A stretch of DNA of 64,000 bases from Burkholderiales bacterium RIFCSPLOWO2_12_FULL_65_40 (GTDB taxonomy: Bacteria; Pseudomonadota; Gammaproteobacteria; Burkholderiales; Burkholderiaceae_C). Below are positions 8,027-16,018 of this stretch, piece by piece. Positions within the stretch are counted from its first letter, which is position 1. Each line of letters starts with the position of its first letter. The stretch lies in NCBI GenBank assembly GCA_001770955.1, contig MESL01000035.1, forward strand, positions 1-64,000. The letters are read 5' to 3'. The translations under genes and the position numbers were made by a program. The notes under the pieces were generated by a model, which was not told where the DNA came from, searched no databases, and saw only the letters and a list, made by a program, of their open reading frames with translations.

Positions 8027-8042
8027 TGCACGGTCCGGGCCA
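8027..8042 (-). promoter_or_regulatory. Sigma-54 promoter of norB
   Basis: Read on the minus strand, TGGCCCGGACCGTGCA has GG and GC separated by ten bases, the invariant spacing of -24/-12 promoters. Transcription would start near 8015. NorR sites lie 40-90 bp further upstream, as expected for an enhancer-binding protein. Confidence 0.72.
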
Positions 8043-8082
8043 GCTTTGCGCCCCAAGCAAATCAAGGGTTTACACCCATCAG

Positions 8083-8095
8083 GGTCAATTTCACC
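8083..8095. promoter_or_regulatory. NorR binding site 1
   Basis: GGTcaatttcACC fits GGT-N7-ACC, the NorR enhancer half-site pattern. A weaker partner, GGT with a poor second half, lies at 8067-8079. Confidence 0.68.
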
Positions 8096-8107
8096 ATCTG
8101 CTTTCAG

Positions 8108-8120
8108 GGTTTAAAGTACC
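8108..8120. promoter_or_regulatory. NorR binding site 2
   Basis: GGTttaaagtACC fits GGT-N7-ACC and begins 25 bp from site 1. It lies only 11 bases before the norR start codon, so bound NorR could also limit its own transcription. Confidence 0.68.
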
Positions 8121-8131
8121 ATTGAAGGGTC

Positions 8132-9709
8132 ATGAATACCCTGATCGAAGCCCCCTGGCTGGCCGACCTGGCCACCGAACTGCCCGCCAACGTGCGCCTG
8201 CAGCGCCTCATGGGCGGCCTGCGCGCGCATTTCTGCTGCGGCGCGGTGGCGCTGTTGCGGCTGGAGGAAGACCACCTGTGCCCCGTGGTGGTGGACGGCC
8301 TGGTGAGCGAGGCCCTGGGCCGGCGCTTTGCCGTGCGCCAGCACCCCCGCCTGGCGGCCATCCTGGCGCGCGGCGAGGTCACCTGCTTTGACCGCGACAG
8401 CCAGTTGCCCGACCCCTACGACGGCCTGCTCGACACCCTGGTGGGCGAGCCGCTGCCGGTGCACGACTGCATGGGCGTGGCGCTGCGCATCGACGGCCGA
8501 CCCTGGGGCGTGCTCACGCTCGACGCATTGCAGACCGGCACCTTCGACGAGCGCGCGCGTGCCGACCTGGCCGACTGCGCCGTGCATGTGGAGGCCGCCG
8601 TGCGCATCACCCGGCTGGAGCAGCAGGTGCAGGTGCTGGGCCGCGCCGGCAGCGCGCACGCAGGCGAGCCGCACGACGACCCGGCCCTGCGCAGCGCCCT
8701 GGACGACAGCGAGATCGTCGGCCAGAGCGAAGCCTTGCTGCGCCTGCAGCACGAGGTGAAGGTGGTGGCCGGCTCCGACCTGCCCGTGCTGCTGCTGGGC
8801 GAAACCGGCGTGGGCAAGGAGCTGTTCGCACGCCTGCTGCACCGCCACTCGCCGCGCCGGGGCAAGCCGCTGGTGCACGTGAACTGCGCGGCGCTGCCCG
8901 AATCATTGGCCGAGAGCGAACTGTTCGGCCACCGCCGGGGCGCGTTCTCGGGCGCGGTGACCGACCGGCCCGGGCGCTTCGAGGCGGCCGAGGGCGGCAC
9001 GCTGTTCCTCGACGAGGTGGGCGAACTGCCCCTGCCCGTGCAGGCCAAGCTGCTGCGCACGCTGCAGAACGGCGAAATCCAGCGCCTGGGCGCCGACGAG
9101 CCCCGGCGCGTGAACGTGCGCGTGGTGGCCGCCACCAACCGCAGCCTGCGCGACCATGTGCGTGACGGGAGCTTTCGCGCCGACCTGTACCACCGCCTCT
9201 CGGTCTACCCCGTGCCCATCCCGCCGCTGCGCGAGCGCGGCGACGACGTGCTGCTGCTGGCCGGGCGCTTTCTGGAGCAAAACCGCGCCCGCCTGGGCCT
9301 GCGCAGCCTGCGCCTCTCTAGCGCGGCCCAGGCGGCGCTGCGCCACTACCACTGGCCGGGCAACATCCGCGAGCTGGAGCATGTCATCAGCCGCGCCGCT
9401 CTCAAGGCCCTGAGTCGGGGCGCCAGCCGCAACGACATCGTGACGCTGGAGCCCGCACTGCTCGACCTGGACGAACTGCAAGCCTCCGCCCCGCCCGCAC
9501 CGCTGGCCGGCCGGGCGCCCGAGGCACCACCCATACCTGCCGCCCTGGCGCCCACCACCCTGCGCGACGCCCTCGACACCTGCCAGCGCCAGAGCATCGA
9601 GGCCGCTCTGGCGCAACACGAAGGCAACTGGGCGCGCGCGGCGCGCCAGCTCGACATTGACCCGAGCAACCTGCACAAGCTGGCGCGGCGGCTGGGGCTC
9701 AAGAGTTAG
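8132..9709 (+). CDS. norR: NO-responsive sigma-54 activator
   Basis: NorR senses nitric oxide through a non-haem iron in its N-terminal GAF domain (about residues 1-170) and then activates sigma-54 RNA polymerase at norB. The AAA+ domain shows Walker A GETGVGKE (about 222-229) and Walker B GGTLFLDEVGE (near 288). The C-terminus ends in a Fis-type helix-turn-helix (NWARAARQLDIDPSNLHKLA). The 525-residue length is normal. The sigma-54-contact loop reads GAFSGA near 270-275 instead of the usual GAFTGA, a conservative Thr-to-Ser change. It is divergent from norB, whose upstream region holds its likely sites. Confidence 0.95.
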   Translation: MNTLIEAPWLADLATELPANVRLQRLMGGLRAHFCCGAVALLRLEEDHLCPVVVDGLVSEALGRRFAVRQHPRLAAILARGEVTCFDRDSQLPDPYDGLLDTLVGEPLPVHDCMGVALRIDGRPWGVLTLDALQTGTFDERARADLADCAVHVEAAVRITRLEQQVQVLGRAGSAHAGEPHDDPALRSALDDSEIVGQSEALLRLQHEVKVVAGSDLPVLLLGETGVGKELFARLLHRHSPRRGKPLVHVNCAALPESLAESELFGHRRGAFSGAVTDRPGRFEAAEGGTLFLDEVGELPLPVQAKLLRTLQNGEIQRLGADEPRRVNVRVVAATNRSLRDHVRDGSFRADLYHRLSVYPVPIPPLRERGDDVLLLAGRFLEQNRARLGLRSLRLSSAAQAALRHYHWPGNIRELEHVISRAALKALSRGASRNDIVTLEPALLDLDELQASAPPAPLAGRAPEAPPIPAALAPTTLRDALDTCQRQSIEAALAQHEGNWARAARQLDIDPSNLHKLARRLGLKS

Positions 9710-9772
9710 CTATTGTTTCAATAGCTGCTCGCGCTTGACTGTATTGCCCTGAAGGCCTTTTTTGCTTCAAAC
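9707..9772 (+). repeat. R1 dispersed repeat after norR
   Basis: Contains the GCTATTgtttcAATAGC hairpin, a GCGCTTgactg segment and the GGCCTTTTTTGCTTCAAA tail of the R1 family. The norR stop codon TAG overlaps its first bases. It separates norR from the ATPase cassette. Confidence 0.75.
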
Positions 9773-9793
9773 ACCGGATAAGATGCCCTTGCG

Positions 9794-11083
9794 ATGATCG
9801 ACCAACTCCACCTGCAGAACCTCAAGGCCTGGCGCGACAGCGGCCCGGTGCAACTGGCGCCCGTCACCATGCTGCTGGGCACCAACTCGTCGGGCAAGTC
9901 CACGCTGCTGCAAAGCCTGCTGCTGCTCAAGCAGACCGTGGCATCGCCCGACCGCACCATCCACCTGAACCTGGGCGGTGACGAGGCCAACGACTACTTT
10001 CACTTTGGCGGCTTTGACGCGGTGCTGTCGCGCGGCGTGGCCGCGCCGCGCCAGTTCTCCATCGCGCTGGCCTTCCAGCGGCCCGAGGGCGAGCGCGTGC
10101 GCCACGGGCGCTTTGCCTGCAGCTACGGCCAGACGGCCAGCGGGGCCGTGGCCATCCAGGAGCTGCAGCTGTCCACCGTGGCGCGGCGTTTTCGGGCCGT
10201 GCGGCGCGAGCGCGGCGCCTATTCGCTGTGCGTCGATGACGAGGCCCAGCCGCGCGGCAAGGGGCCGCAGCTGGCGCCCGAGCGCTCCATCGCCTTGAGC
10301 GCCGAGGCCCTGGCCCTGCTGGGCAGCGACGGCGCCCATTTGCAGGACCTGAGCCTGGCCCTGCGCCGCGAGCTGGAGGGCATCGTCTACCTCGGCCCGC
10401 TGCGCCGCCGCCCCGAGCGCGACTATGTGTGGAACAAGACGGCGCCCGGCGAGGTGGGCAGCGACGGCCACAAGGCCATCGACGCGCTGCTGGCCAACAC
10501 CCTGCTGCCGTCTGAGCACCAGGGCAGCGTGCTGCGCAGCGTGTCGCACTGGCTGCAGCGCATGGGCATGGCCGAGCAGCTCAGCGTGCGCGCCGTGGGC
10601 CGCTCGGGCCGCTACGAGGTGCTGGTGCACCACGACGGCGTAGTGGCCAACCTGCGCGACGTGGGCGTGGGTGTGTCGCAGGTGCTGCCGGTGCTGGCCG
10701 TGGCCTACTGCGCGCCCCCGGGCAGCACCGTGCTGCTGGAAGAGCCCGAAATCCACCTGCACCCGCTGGCCCAGGCCGTGCTGGCCGAAATGTTTGCCGA
10801 GGTGAGCCAACAGCGCCAGGTGCAGTTTCTCGTCGAGACGCATTCCGAGCACCTGTTTCGCCGCATGCAGACGCTGATTGCCCGGCGCCAGGCCAGCTCC
10901 GCGCAGTGCCGCATGCTGTTCGTCGAGCGCCAGGGAGCGGATGCCGTGCTGGTGCCGCTGGACGTGGACGAATTCGGCGCCGTGCGCAACTGGCCGCCGC
11001 GCTTTTTTGGCGACGCGATGGGCGAGGCACGCGAACAGGCCCGGGCCCGCGCACTGCGTTTAAGGGAGGCCGCCGGTGGCTGA
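9794..11083 (+). CDS. AAA ATPase with DUF3696-like C-terminus (first gene of ATPase-PIN-ligase cassette)
   Basis: A 429-residue soluble ATPase of the ABC/SMC-like AAA group found in OLD-type and other defence ATPases. Walker A is GTNSSGKST (Lys35). Walker B with the adjacent glutamate and histidine reads LLEEPEIHLHP (about 314-324). The C-terminus, with NWPPRFFGDAMGEA, resembles the DUF3696 ending. The region between has the long helical insert expected for a dimerising arm. It overlaps the following PIN-like gene by 8 bases, so the two are surely coexpressed. The substrate is unknown. By analogy, such ATPases sense DNA or protein triggers and gate a partner nuclease, but no function is shown here. 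Confidence 0.82.
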   Translation: MIDQLHLQNLKAWRDSGPVQLAPVTMLLGTNSSGKSTLLQSLLLLKQTVASPDRTIHLNLGGDEANDYFHFGGFDAVLSRGVAAPRQFSIALAFQRPEGERVRHGRFACSYGQTASGAVAIQELQLSTVARRFRAVRRERGAYSLCVDDEAQPRGKGPQLAPERSIALSAEALALLGSDGAHLQDLSLALRRELEGIVYLGPLRRRPERDYVWNKTAPGEVGSDGHKAIDALLANTLLPSEHQGSVLRSVSHWLQRMGMAEQLSVRAVGRSGRYEVLVHHDGVVANLRDVGVGVSQVLPVLAVAYCAPPGSTVLLEEPEIHLHPLAQAVLAEMFAEVSQQRQVQFLVETHSEHLFRRMQTLIARRQASSAQCRMLFVERQGADAVLVPLDVDEFGAVRNWPPRFFGDAMGEAREQARARALRLREAAGG

Positions 11084-11639
11084 GGCAGGCGCCATGCAGG
11101 CGCGCCTGGTGGACACCAATGTGCTCATCGTCGCCAGCGCGGTCGACGAGGGCTCGCCCTTTCGACTCGACGCAACGCCCGTCGAAGAAGCCGCGCTGCG
11201 CCAACGGGTTTTCGACTGGCTCGAAGCCTTCGAAGCCGACCCTGCGCGCCACGCCGTGCTTGATGTGGACTGGCATGTCTGCGGCGAATACCACCACAAG
11301 CTCACCGAGCAGGACTATGGCTGGCTGGCCATGATGCACAAGATCGACCGCGGCGAGGTGGTGTGGGTCGATGTGCTGCTCGACAAGGACGGCAACGCCG
11401 TGCTGCCGCCCGAGCTGGCCGAGGCCGTGACCGACCTGGCCGACCGCAAGATGGTGGCCGCCGCCCTCGCCGCGCTGGACGCAGGCCACGCAACCCAAAT
11501 CACCAACGCCGCCGACACCGACTGGATCGACTGCCAGCAGGCCTTGCGCGCCGTGGGGCTGGAGGTGGAAAACCTGCTGCCCGACTGGTTGCAAGCCCGC
11601 TGGCGCCAGAAACACCCGCCCGCGCGGCGCGCAAAATAG
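11076..11639 (+). CDS. PIN-like nuclease (second gene of cassette)
   Basis: A 187-residue protein starting at GTG 11076 behind AAGGGAGG; an ATG six codons later is an alternative. The order of acidic residues matches a PIN-fold RNase: Asp13 in LVDTNVLIVAS, Glu71 in CGEYHHKL, Asp123 in DLADRKMVAAAL, and Asp147/149 in NAADTDWID. PIN nucleases cut RNA with metal ions and leave 5'-phosphate and 3'-hydroxyl ends. There is no VapB-like antitoxin next to it; its partners are the overlapping upstream ATPase and the RNA ligase 8 bases downstream. The PIN assignment comes from motif spacing only. Confidence 0.72.
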   Translation: MAEAGAMQARLVDTNVLIVASAVDEGSPFRLDATPVEEAALRQRVFDWLEAFEADPARHAVLDVDWHVCGEYHHKLTEQDYGWLAMMHKIDRGEVVWVDVLLDKDGNAVLPPELAEAVTDLADRKMVAAALAALDAGHATQITNAADTDWIDCQQALRAVGLEVENLLPDWLQARWRQKHPPARRAK

Positions 11640-11647
11640 AGGCACTT

Positions 11648-12328
11648 ATGTCCGAAGATTTCTTCCGCTTCCCCCACACCCCCCACATCGCCTGGCTGGC
11701 CACGGGCGAGCCGCGCGACGACAAAGTGCTTTCGCCCGCCGAGGCCGAGGACATCCTCAGCGGCCCCGTGGTGCTGGAGGAAAAGCTCGACGGCGCCAAC
11801 CTGGGCTTCTCGGTCTCGCCCGACGGCGTGCTGCGCGCCCAGAACCGGGGCCAGTACCTGCCCCAACCCTTCCACGGCCAGTTCGCCCGCCTGGGCCCCT
11901 GGCTGGCCGCGCACGAAGACAAGCTGTTCGACGCCCTGGGCACGCACCTGGTGGCCTTTGGCGAATGGTGCGCCGCGCGCCACTCGCTCGACTACGCCAC
12001 CCTGCCCGACTGGTGGATGCTGTTCGACGTGTACGACCGCCAGGAGCAGCGCTTTTGGAGCACTACCCGCCGCAACGCCTGGGCCGCGCAGATGGGCTTC
12101 AACACCGTGCCCTGCCTGTACGCGGGCGAGGTCACGCTGGACCAGCTGCGCGACTGGGTGCACGCCCACGACAGCCAGTTCCGCCAGGGCCACCTCGAAG
12201 GCATCGTGGTGCGCCGCGAAAACGCCGACTGGCTGGAGAACCGCGCCAAACTGGTGCGGGCGGACTTCACGCAGACGATTGATGCGCACTGGCGCTCACG
12301 GGCGCTGGAATGGAATCGGGTGGTGTGA
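11648..12328 (+). CDS. ATP-dependent RNA ligase family protein (third gene of cassette)
   Basis: A 226-residue nucleotidyltransferase resembling T4 Rnl2-type RNA ligases. Motif I is EEKLDGAN, with Lys46 as the residue that would be adenylylated. Motif III is FGEWCA (Glu106), motif IV HLEGIVVR (Glu184) and motif V RAKLVR (Lys201). No separate C-terminal domain follows, so it is a minimal ligase. Such enzymes seal 5'-phosphate to 3'-hydroxyl RNA ends, exactly the ends a PIN nuclease would make. ATG 11648 lies 8 bases after the PIN-like gene, so the three genes form one unit. The natural substrate is unknown. Confidence 0.85.
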   Translation: MSEDFFRFPHTPHIAWLATGEPRDDKVLSPAEAEDILSGPVVLEEKLDGANLGFSVSPDGVLRAQNRGQYLPQPFHGQFARLGPWLAAHEDKLFDALGTHLVAFGEWCAARHSLDYATLPDWWMLFDVYDRQEQRFWSTTRRNAWAAQMGFNTVPCLYAGEVTLDQLRDWVHAHDSQFRQGHLEGIVVRRENADWLENRAKLVRADFTQTIDAHWRSRALEWNRVV

Positions 12329-12438
12329 CGGAGGTCGCCCACACAAATATTCGGCAATTTTTTGCAACAAAGTGCAATATCATGTCCTTGCATGGGTTTC
12401 GTCATGCGCAGCTAGAAACACGAATTGAAAGGAACACC

Positions 12439-13293
12439 ATGTTCAAACAACTAGTAGCCAGCATTGCGATGTGCCTTAGTTTGGCTGCGCAATCAATGGT
12501 TCCGCAAACAGGCACATGGGTCGTGACGTCAGAGTTGGATGGGCGACCTGGGCGCGGTATGGCTATCGATGTGCAGGACAATATGGTTGTAATGCAAATG
12601 TACGCCTATGAGAGCAGCGGGCAACCCACTTTTTATCTAGGTGTAGGAACGCTGCAAAACGACCGCGCGTCGTTGTCCCTCACGCGCTACACCGGCGGAC
12701 GGTACTTCGGCAGCGGAGCACAGTCCGGCGTGGCGGCGGGTAGCCCTGGTACGGCGATGCTGCGATTCACCAGTGGAATTTCGGGTTTTGTAACCTTTCC
12801 GGGAGAGCAGGAAAAGGCGATCTCACGCTTCAACTTCGCTTATCCGGCCACAGCGGCGAGTCTGCGCGGGATCTGGTCTTTTGTGTCATTTGGCCCTCAA
12901 GGTATCGTCACTGATGTCGTGCGCCTGAGCGTGCTTCAGTCCAGCACCAGCAGCGGAAATGGTGTTATGGCAACAGCAGATGGAACCTTCGGTTGCGAGC
13001 AGCAGGTACACGGCGAACTGGCCGGTGGCGTGTTGTGTGTACGTATCGACAGCCGGGGCCAACTGCTGCGAGGCCACCTCTTCGTCTACAGCGTGAACGC
13101 CGGAGAAGGTAGGCCGCTGACCGCGAGTGGTTCGGTGATGAATGATCATTCGCTAGTGGTCAATCGCTTGGCAACTTCAGCCGACATGGGCACTGGCATA
13201 GTGCTGAAGGATGCCGAAAGCCCAGCCGACCCTGCCATGCTGCGTCAGCACATAGCCGAACTGGCGGCTACCGTCGTAGGCTCCTTGAGATGA
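12439..13293 (+). CDS. Secreted protein of unknown function
   Basis: A 284-residue protein with a signal peptide (MFKQLVASIAMCLSLAAQS), probably periplasmic or exported. The body is rich in Gly, Ser, Thr and aromatic residues and looks beta-stranded. A pattern of the type GxWxxxSxL / GIWSFVSFGPQG occurs twice (about residues 28-40 and 142-152), suggesting two related halves. Two cysteines near the middle (FGCEQQ and GVLCVR) could form a disulphide. A weak GGA ribosome site precedes ATG 12439. Codon use looks less GC-extreme than its neighbours and it borders IS relics, so it may be acquired. No family was recognised. Confidence 0.7.
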   Translation: MFKQLVASIAMCLSLAAQSMVPQTGTWVVTSELDGRPGRGMAIDVQDNMVVMQMYAYESSGQPTFYLGVGTLQNDRASLSLTRYTGGRYFGSGAQSGVAAGSPGTAMLRFTSGISGFVTFPGEQEKAISRFNFAYPATAASLRGIWSFVSFGPQGIVTDVVRLSVLQSSTSSGNGVMATADGTFGCEQQVHGELAGGVLCVRIDSRGQLLRGHLFVYSVNAGEGRPLTASGSVMNDHSLVVNRLATSADMGTGIVLKDAESPADPAMLRQHIAELAATVVGSLR

Positions 13294-13360
13294 TTTCCGG
13301 TTAATCAAGACGCACTGTGCGCCTCAGTGGCGCAATGATCTAAATCGCCGCGGGATTCAA

Positions 13361-13382
13361 CTGAACCCCAGAAGTTGGACAG
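13361..13382. mobile_element. Possible IS3-family end fragment
   Basis: CTGAACCCCAGAAGTTGGAC resembles the terminal inverted repeat of IS3/IS150-type elements. No reading frame of such an element remains beside it, so it would be a scar. Confidence 0.4.
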
Positions 13383-13397
13383 TTGCCATCTCACCAA

Positions 13398-13680
13398 CTA
13401 GTGGGCTGTAACGATTGAATCGGGAGTGATGCGCCGAGTTGGATCAAAGTACTTCCACTTCACCTGCTTGGGCTGCTTGTTGTACTGGCGGATGTAGCGC
13501 ATGAGCTTGCGCTTGAGGTCCGTCAGCGACGGTTAAGACGCCCCTTGCGATCACTTCCCGCTCGATCTTGGCGAACCACAACTCGACCTGATTGAGCCAG
13601 GACGAATAGGTCGGGGTGCAGTGCATGTGAACCGTCGGATGCTCGGCCAAGAATGCACTGACCTGCCGGGTCTTGTGCAC
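13398..13680 (-). pseudogene. IS630-family transposase remnant
   Basis: The frame from about 13680 reads a DDE-transposase C-terminal part (HPTVHMHCTPTYSSWLNQVE then LWFAKIEREVIARG). It then shifts frame near 13545 and resumes as LTDLKRKLMRYIRQYNKQPK, followed by KYFDPTRRITPDSIVTAH and a stop at 13398. Everything upstream of the last acidic motif is missing, so the element is dead. The 611 bases between 13293 and 13905 contain nothing else I can support. Confidence 0.8.
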
Positions 13681-13904
13681 CTCCTATTGGGCCTCAGGTT
13701 TGAGGCTCGAAGGTGTCTAGTTCAACCGGGGCGATTCAATCTCGGGGCAATTCAAATCAACCAATCGAAGAAGCACTTCCCCAGCTGCTCACAACGCTGG
13801 CGCAGTGGACTTTGTTGGCATCCATCTCTAACGTCCACCTATCAAGCCACCACCTACCCCGGCGCCGCGTACGATGAAGCTCTCTCCGCACCAAGGTCCG
13901 AGCC

Positions 13905-14306
13905 ATGCCCACCAAACCCAAAACGGCCACCCCCGTCGTCGCCCCACAAAAACCAAAAAAACCCGCCGCATCGGCTGCCAAGCCCTTCCTGCGCTTTCAC
14001 CATTCGGCGCCGTTGCGGGCCAAGACGCTGAAACTGCTGGAGACGGTGGAGAACGCCGACAAGCCGACCGAGCATTCCGGGCGCCTCACGGACCTGATTC
14101 TGGAGCTGACGGATGCCGGCATGGATCAGTTTTTCCTGCAATCGCTCAAAGCCACCAAGGCGAATTTTGTGGTGCAGCAGTCTGCATCACTGGGCTTGTC
14201 CGGGGTGCAGAAGGTGATGGGCACGGTGATCCGCAACATCATCGGCCGCATGGACGACCGGCAGTTGCTCTCGGTCTGCGGTTCGATTCGCCAATTCATG
14301 GTGTAA
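13905..14306 (+). CDS. Small protein of unknown function
   Basis: A 133-residue soluble protein. The first 27 residues are a flexible Pro/Ala/Lys-rich tail. The rest is predicted to be helical, with segments such as LRAKTLKLLETVENA, RLTDLILELTDAGMDQFF and GVQKVMGTVIRNIIGRMDD. No signal peptide, membrane helix or catalytic motif is apparent. It stands alone between the IS remnant and an R1 repeat that overlaps its stop. It has the look of a conserved housekeeping-type orphan rather than a random frame, but I do not recognise the family. Confidence 0.65.
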   Translation: MPTKPKTATPVVAPQKPKKPAASAAKPFLRFHHSAPLRAKTLKLLETVENADKPTEHSGRLTDLILELTDAGMDQFFLQSLKATKANFVVQQSASLGLSGVQKVMGTVIRNIIGRMDDRQLLSVCGSIRQFMV

Positions 14307-14360
14307 ACAAAATTCGGCTATAGCGCTTATCCATAAAGCGTTAGCAGCTATCATTTTTAG
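14304..14360 (-). repeat. R1 dispersed repeat (best-preserved copy)
   Basis: On the minus strand it reads GATAGCTGCTAACGCTTTAT followed by GGATAAGCGCTATAGCC and a TTTTG tail. The CGCTT/AAGCG hairpin with a seven-base loop is clear. It lies between the 133-aa gene and the GGDEF pseudogene. Confidence 0.78.
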
Positions 14361-14401
14361 ACAACCCCCTCCGGAAGGCACGTGCCTGCGCCGCATGCGG
14401 A

Positions 14402-15834
14402 TCAGCCCGCCTCGGCAGAACCGGGCGCGAACCGGATGCGGTTGCGGCCATCTTCCTTGGCCTGGTACATCGCGGCGTCGGCCCGGTCGATCACGGCGTT
14501 CTGGCTTTCGTCGCGCCCGTGGAAGACCGCCACGCCGATGCTGGCGGTGCACTGGTGTCCGATGGCGGGGGCGGAGGGTGCGGCCTGGAGCACATAGGGT
14601 TCGGCCAGGCGGGTGCGAACTTTCTCCGCGACGGCGGCGGCTTGCGCGGTGGCCTCGTCGTGCTGCGTGGCCAGCTCGCACAGCAGCACGACAAATTCAT
14701 CCCCGCCAAAGCGCGCCACGGTGTCGGCTTCGCGCACGCAGGTTTTCAGGCGCTCGCCCACTTCGATCAGCAGCAGGTCGCCCACACCGTGGCCATGTGC
14801 GTCGTTGAGGGGCTTGAAGTTGTCGAGGTCGAGAAACAGCAGCGCGCCATGGCGGTGGCTGCGCTTGCTGGCCGACATGGCCTGGTCCAGGTGCTCCAGC
14901 ATCAGGCGGCGGTTGGCCAGATGGGTGAGCGGGTCGTGGAAGGCGAGCTGGCGCACCTGCTCTTCCAGCCGTTTGCGCTCGGTGGTCTCGCGCGTGATGC
15001 CGTGGTAGCCGATGATGTCGCCCTGCGCGTTGCGGTCGGGCTTGGACATGACTTCGCCCCAGATCAGGCGGCCGTCCTTACAGCGGTGCTGCACCTCAAA
15101 GTTGAGAAACCCGACCGGCGTGCCGGAGGCCTCGTCCTGTGCGCGGCGCGCGATCATGGCTTTCACCTCGGCGACGCCTTCGCCGTTGAACATGTCAAAC
15201 ACATGGCGGCCCACCACCTCGTCGGCCCGAAAGCCGCGCAGGCGTTCGTCTGCCGGGCTGATGTAGGTGATGACGAGGTGGGCGTCGGTGCGCCACAGCA
15301 CATCCTGCGCATCTTCGGTGAGCAGGCGGTACAGGGCCTGGCTGTCGTGCAGCACCTGGGTGCGTTCGGCCACCAGGGCCTGCAGGGCGCTGTTCTGCTC
15401 CTGCAGGCTCTTGAGGGGGTAGACCTCGCCGTCCTGCGCGCTCTGGTACGGGATGGAGATGCCGCTGTGCACGATCATCCATTCGGCGCCTTCCAGGCGG
15501 AAGATCAGCACCAGCCGCGCCACTTCTCTCGACAGCTGATGGCCGCCGCTGGGCAGGTGGATGTGGAAGAAGGCGGTGGTCACCACCACGTCTTCGCTGA
15601 GGTCCTGCAGCGCGATGTCGAGCATCTCGAGCGGATGCGTCCGGGCACCTGGGCAAAGTCCTGCCGGGTGATGCGGATCCATTCCTCGCGGTCGTGGATC
15701 AGCTGGCTTCCGCTGCCGGGGTAGCCGCTGAAGTTCTGGCTGAAGCGCGCGGTCAGGCGGTCGTCCCGCCCGGCGTACATCTCGATGTACTCGTCGAACA
15801 GTTCGCGAATCTTGCGCTGGCGATCTGGGTGCAT
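14402..15834 (-). pseudogene. Frameshifted SnoaL-like/PAS/GGDEF diguanylate cyclase gene
   Basis: The intended protein starts at ATG 15834 (MHPDRQRKIRELFDEYIEMY) with an NTF2/SnoaL-like sensor domain of about 140 residues, then a coiled linker, a PAS domain (about YRLLTEDAQDVLWRTDAHLV) and a GGDEF domain. The catalytic RFGGDEF and the READ inhibitory site are intact. The frame breaks near 15633-15634, where one base seems missing from a C-run on the coding strand; restoring it gives GRIPLEMLDIAL. Either this is a real inactivating mutation or a sequencing error. The downstream PAS-GGDEF part remains open and could be expressed only from an internal start. Confidence 0.75.
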
Positions 15835-16018
15835 GGTGCTGAAAATCCTGGTGGTCGGGCACATTCCGGAAAGCGGGCATGGCCTCTGCAAGGCACGCGC
15901 CACGATACGCCTGGTTACTCTACACCGCCGCCCGCCGGAACGGGGGAATGAATTGCGCAGCGGCGCATGCCGCAAAAACGCATTCCGCTATGCGGCATTT
16001 GTTGCCACAATGCTGGGC

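Noticed and set aside
5567-8125. Very long open frame on the plus strand opposite norB (852 codons)
   Set aside because: Shadow of norB in GC-rich DNA; composition is His/Gln/Gly/Arg repeats with no recognisable domain.
11076-11639. VapC-type toxin-antitoxin pair
   Set aside because: No small antitoxin gene is adjacent; the overlapping partner is a 429-aa ATPase.
11363-11647. Upstream extension of the RNA ligase frame
   Set aside because: It overlaps the PIN-like gene in another frame and is Arg-rich shadow sequence; ATG 11648 begins the conserved protein.
13395-13690. Intact IS630 insertion sequence
   Set aside because: Only a frameshifted C-terminal part is present and no paired ends were found.
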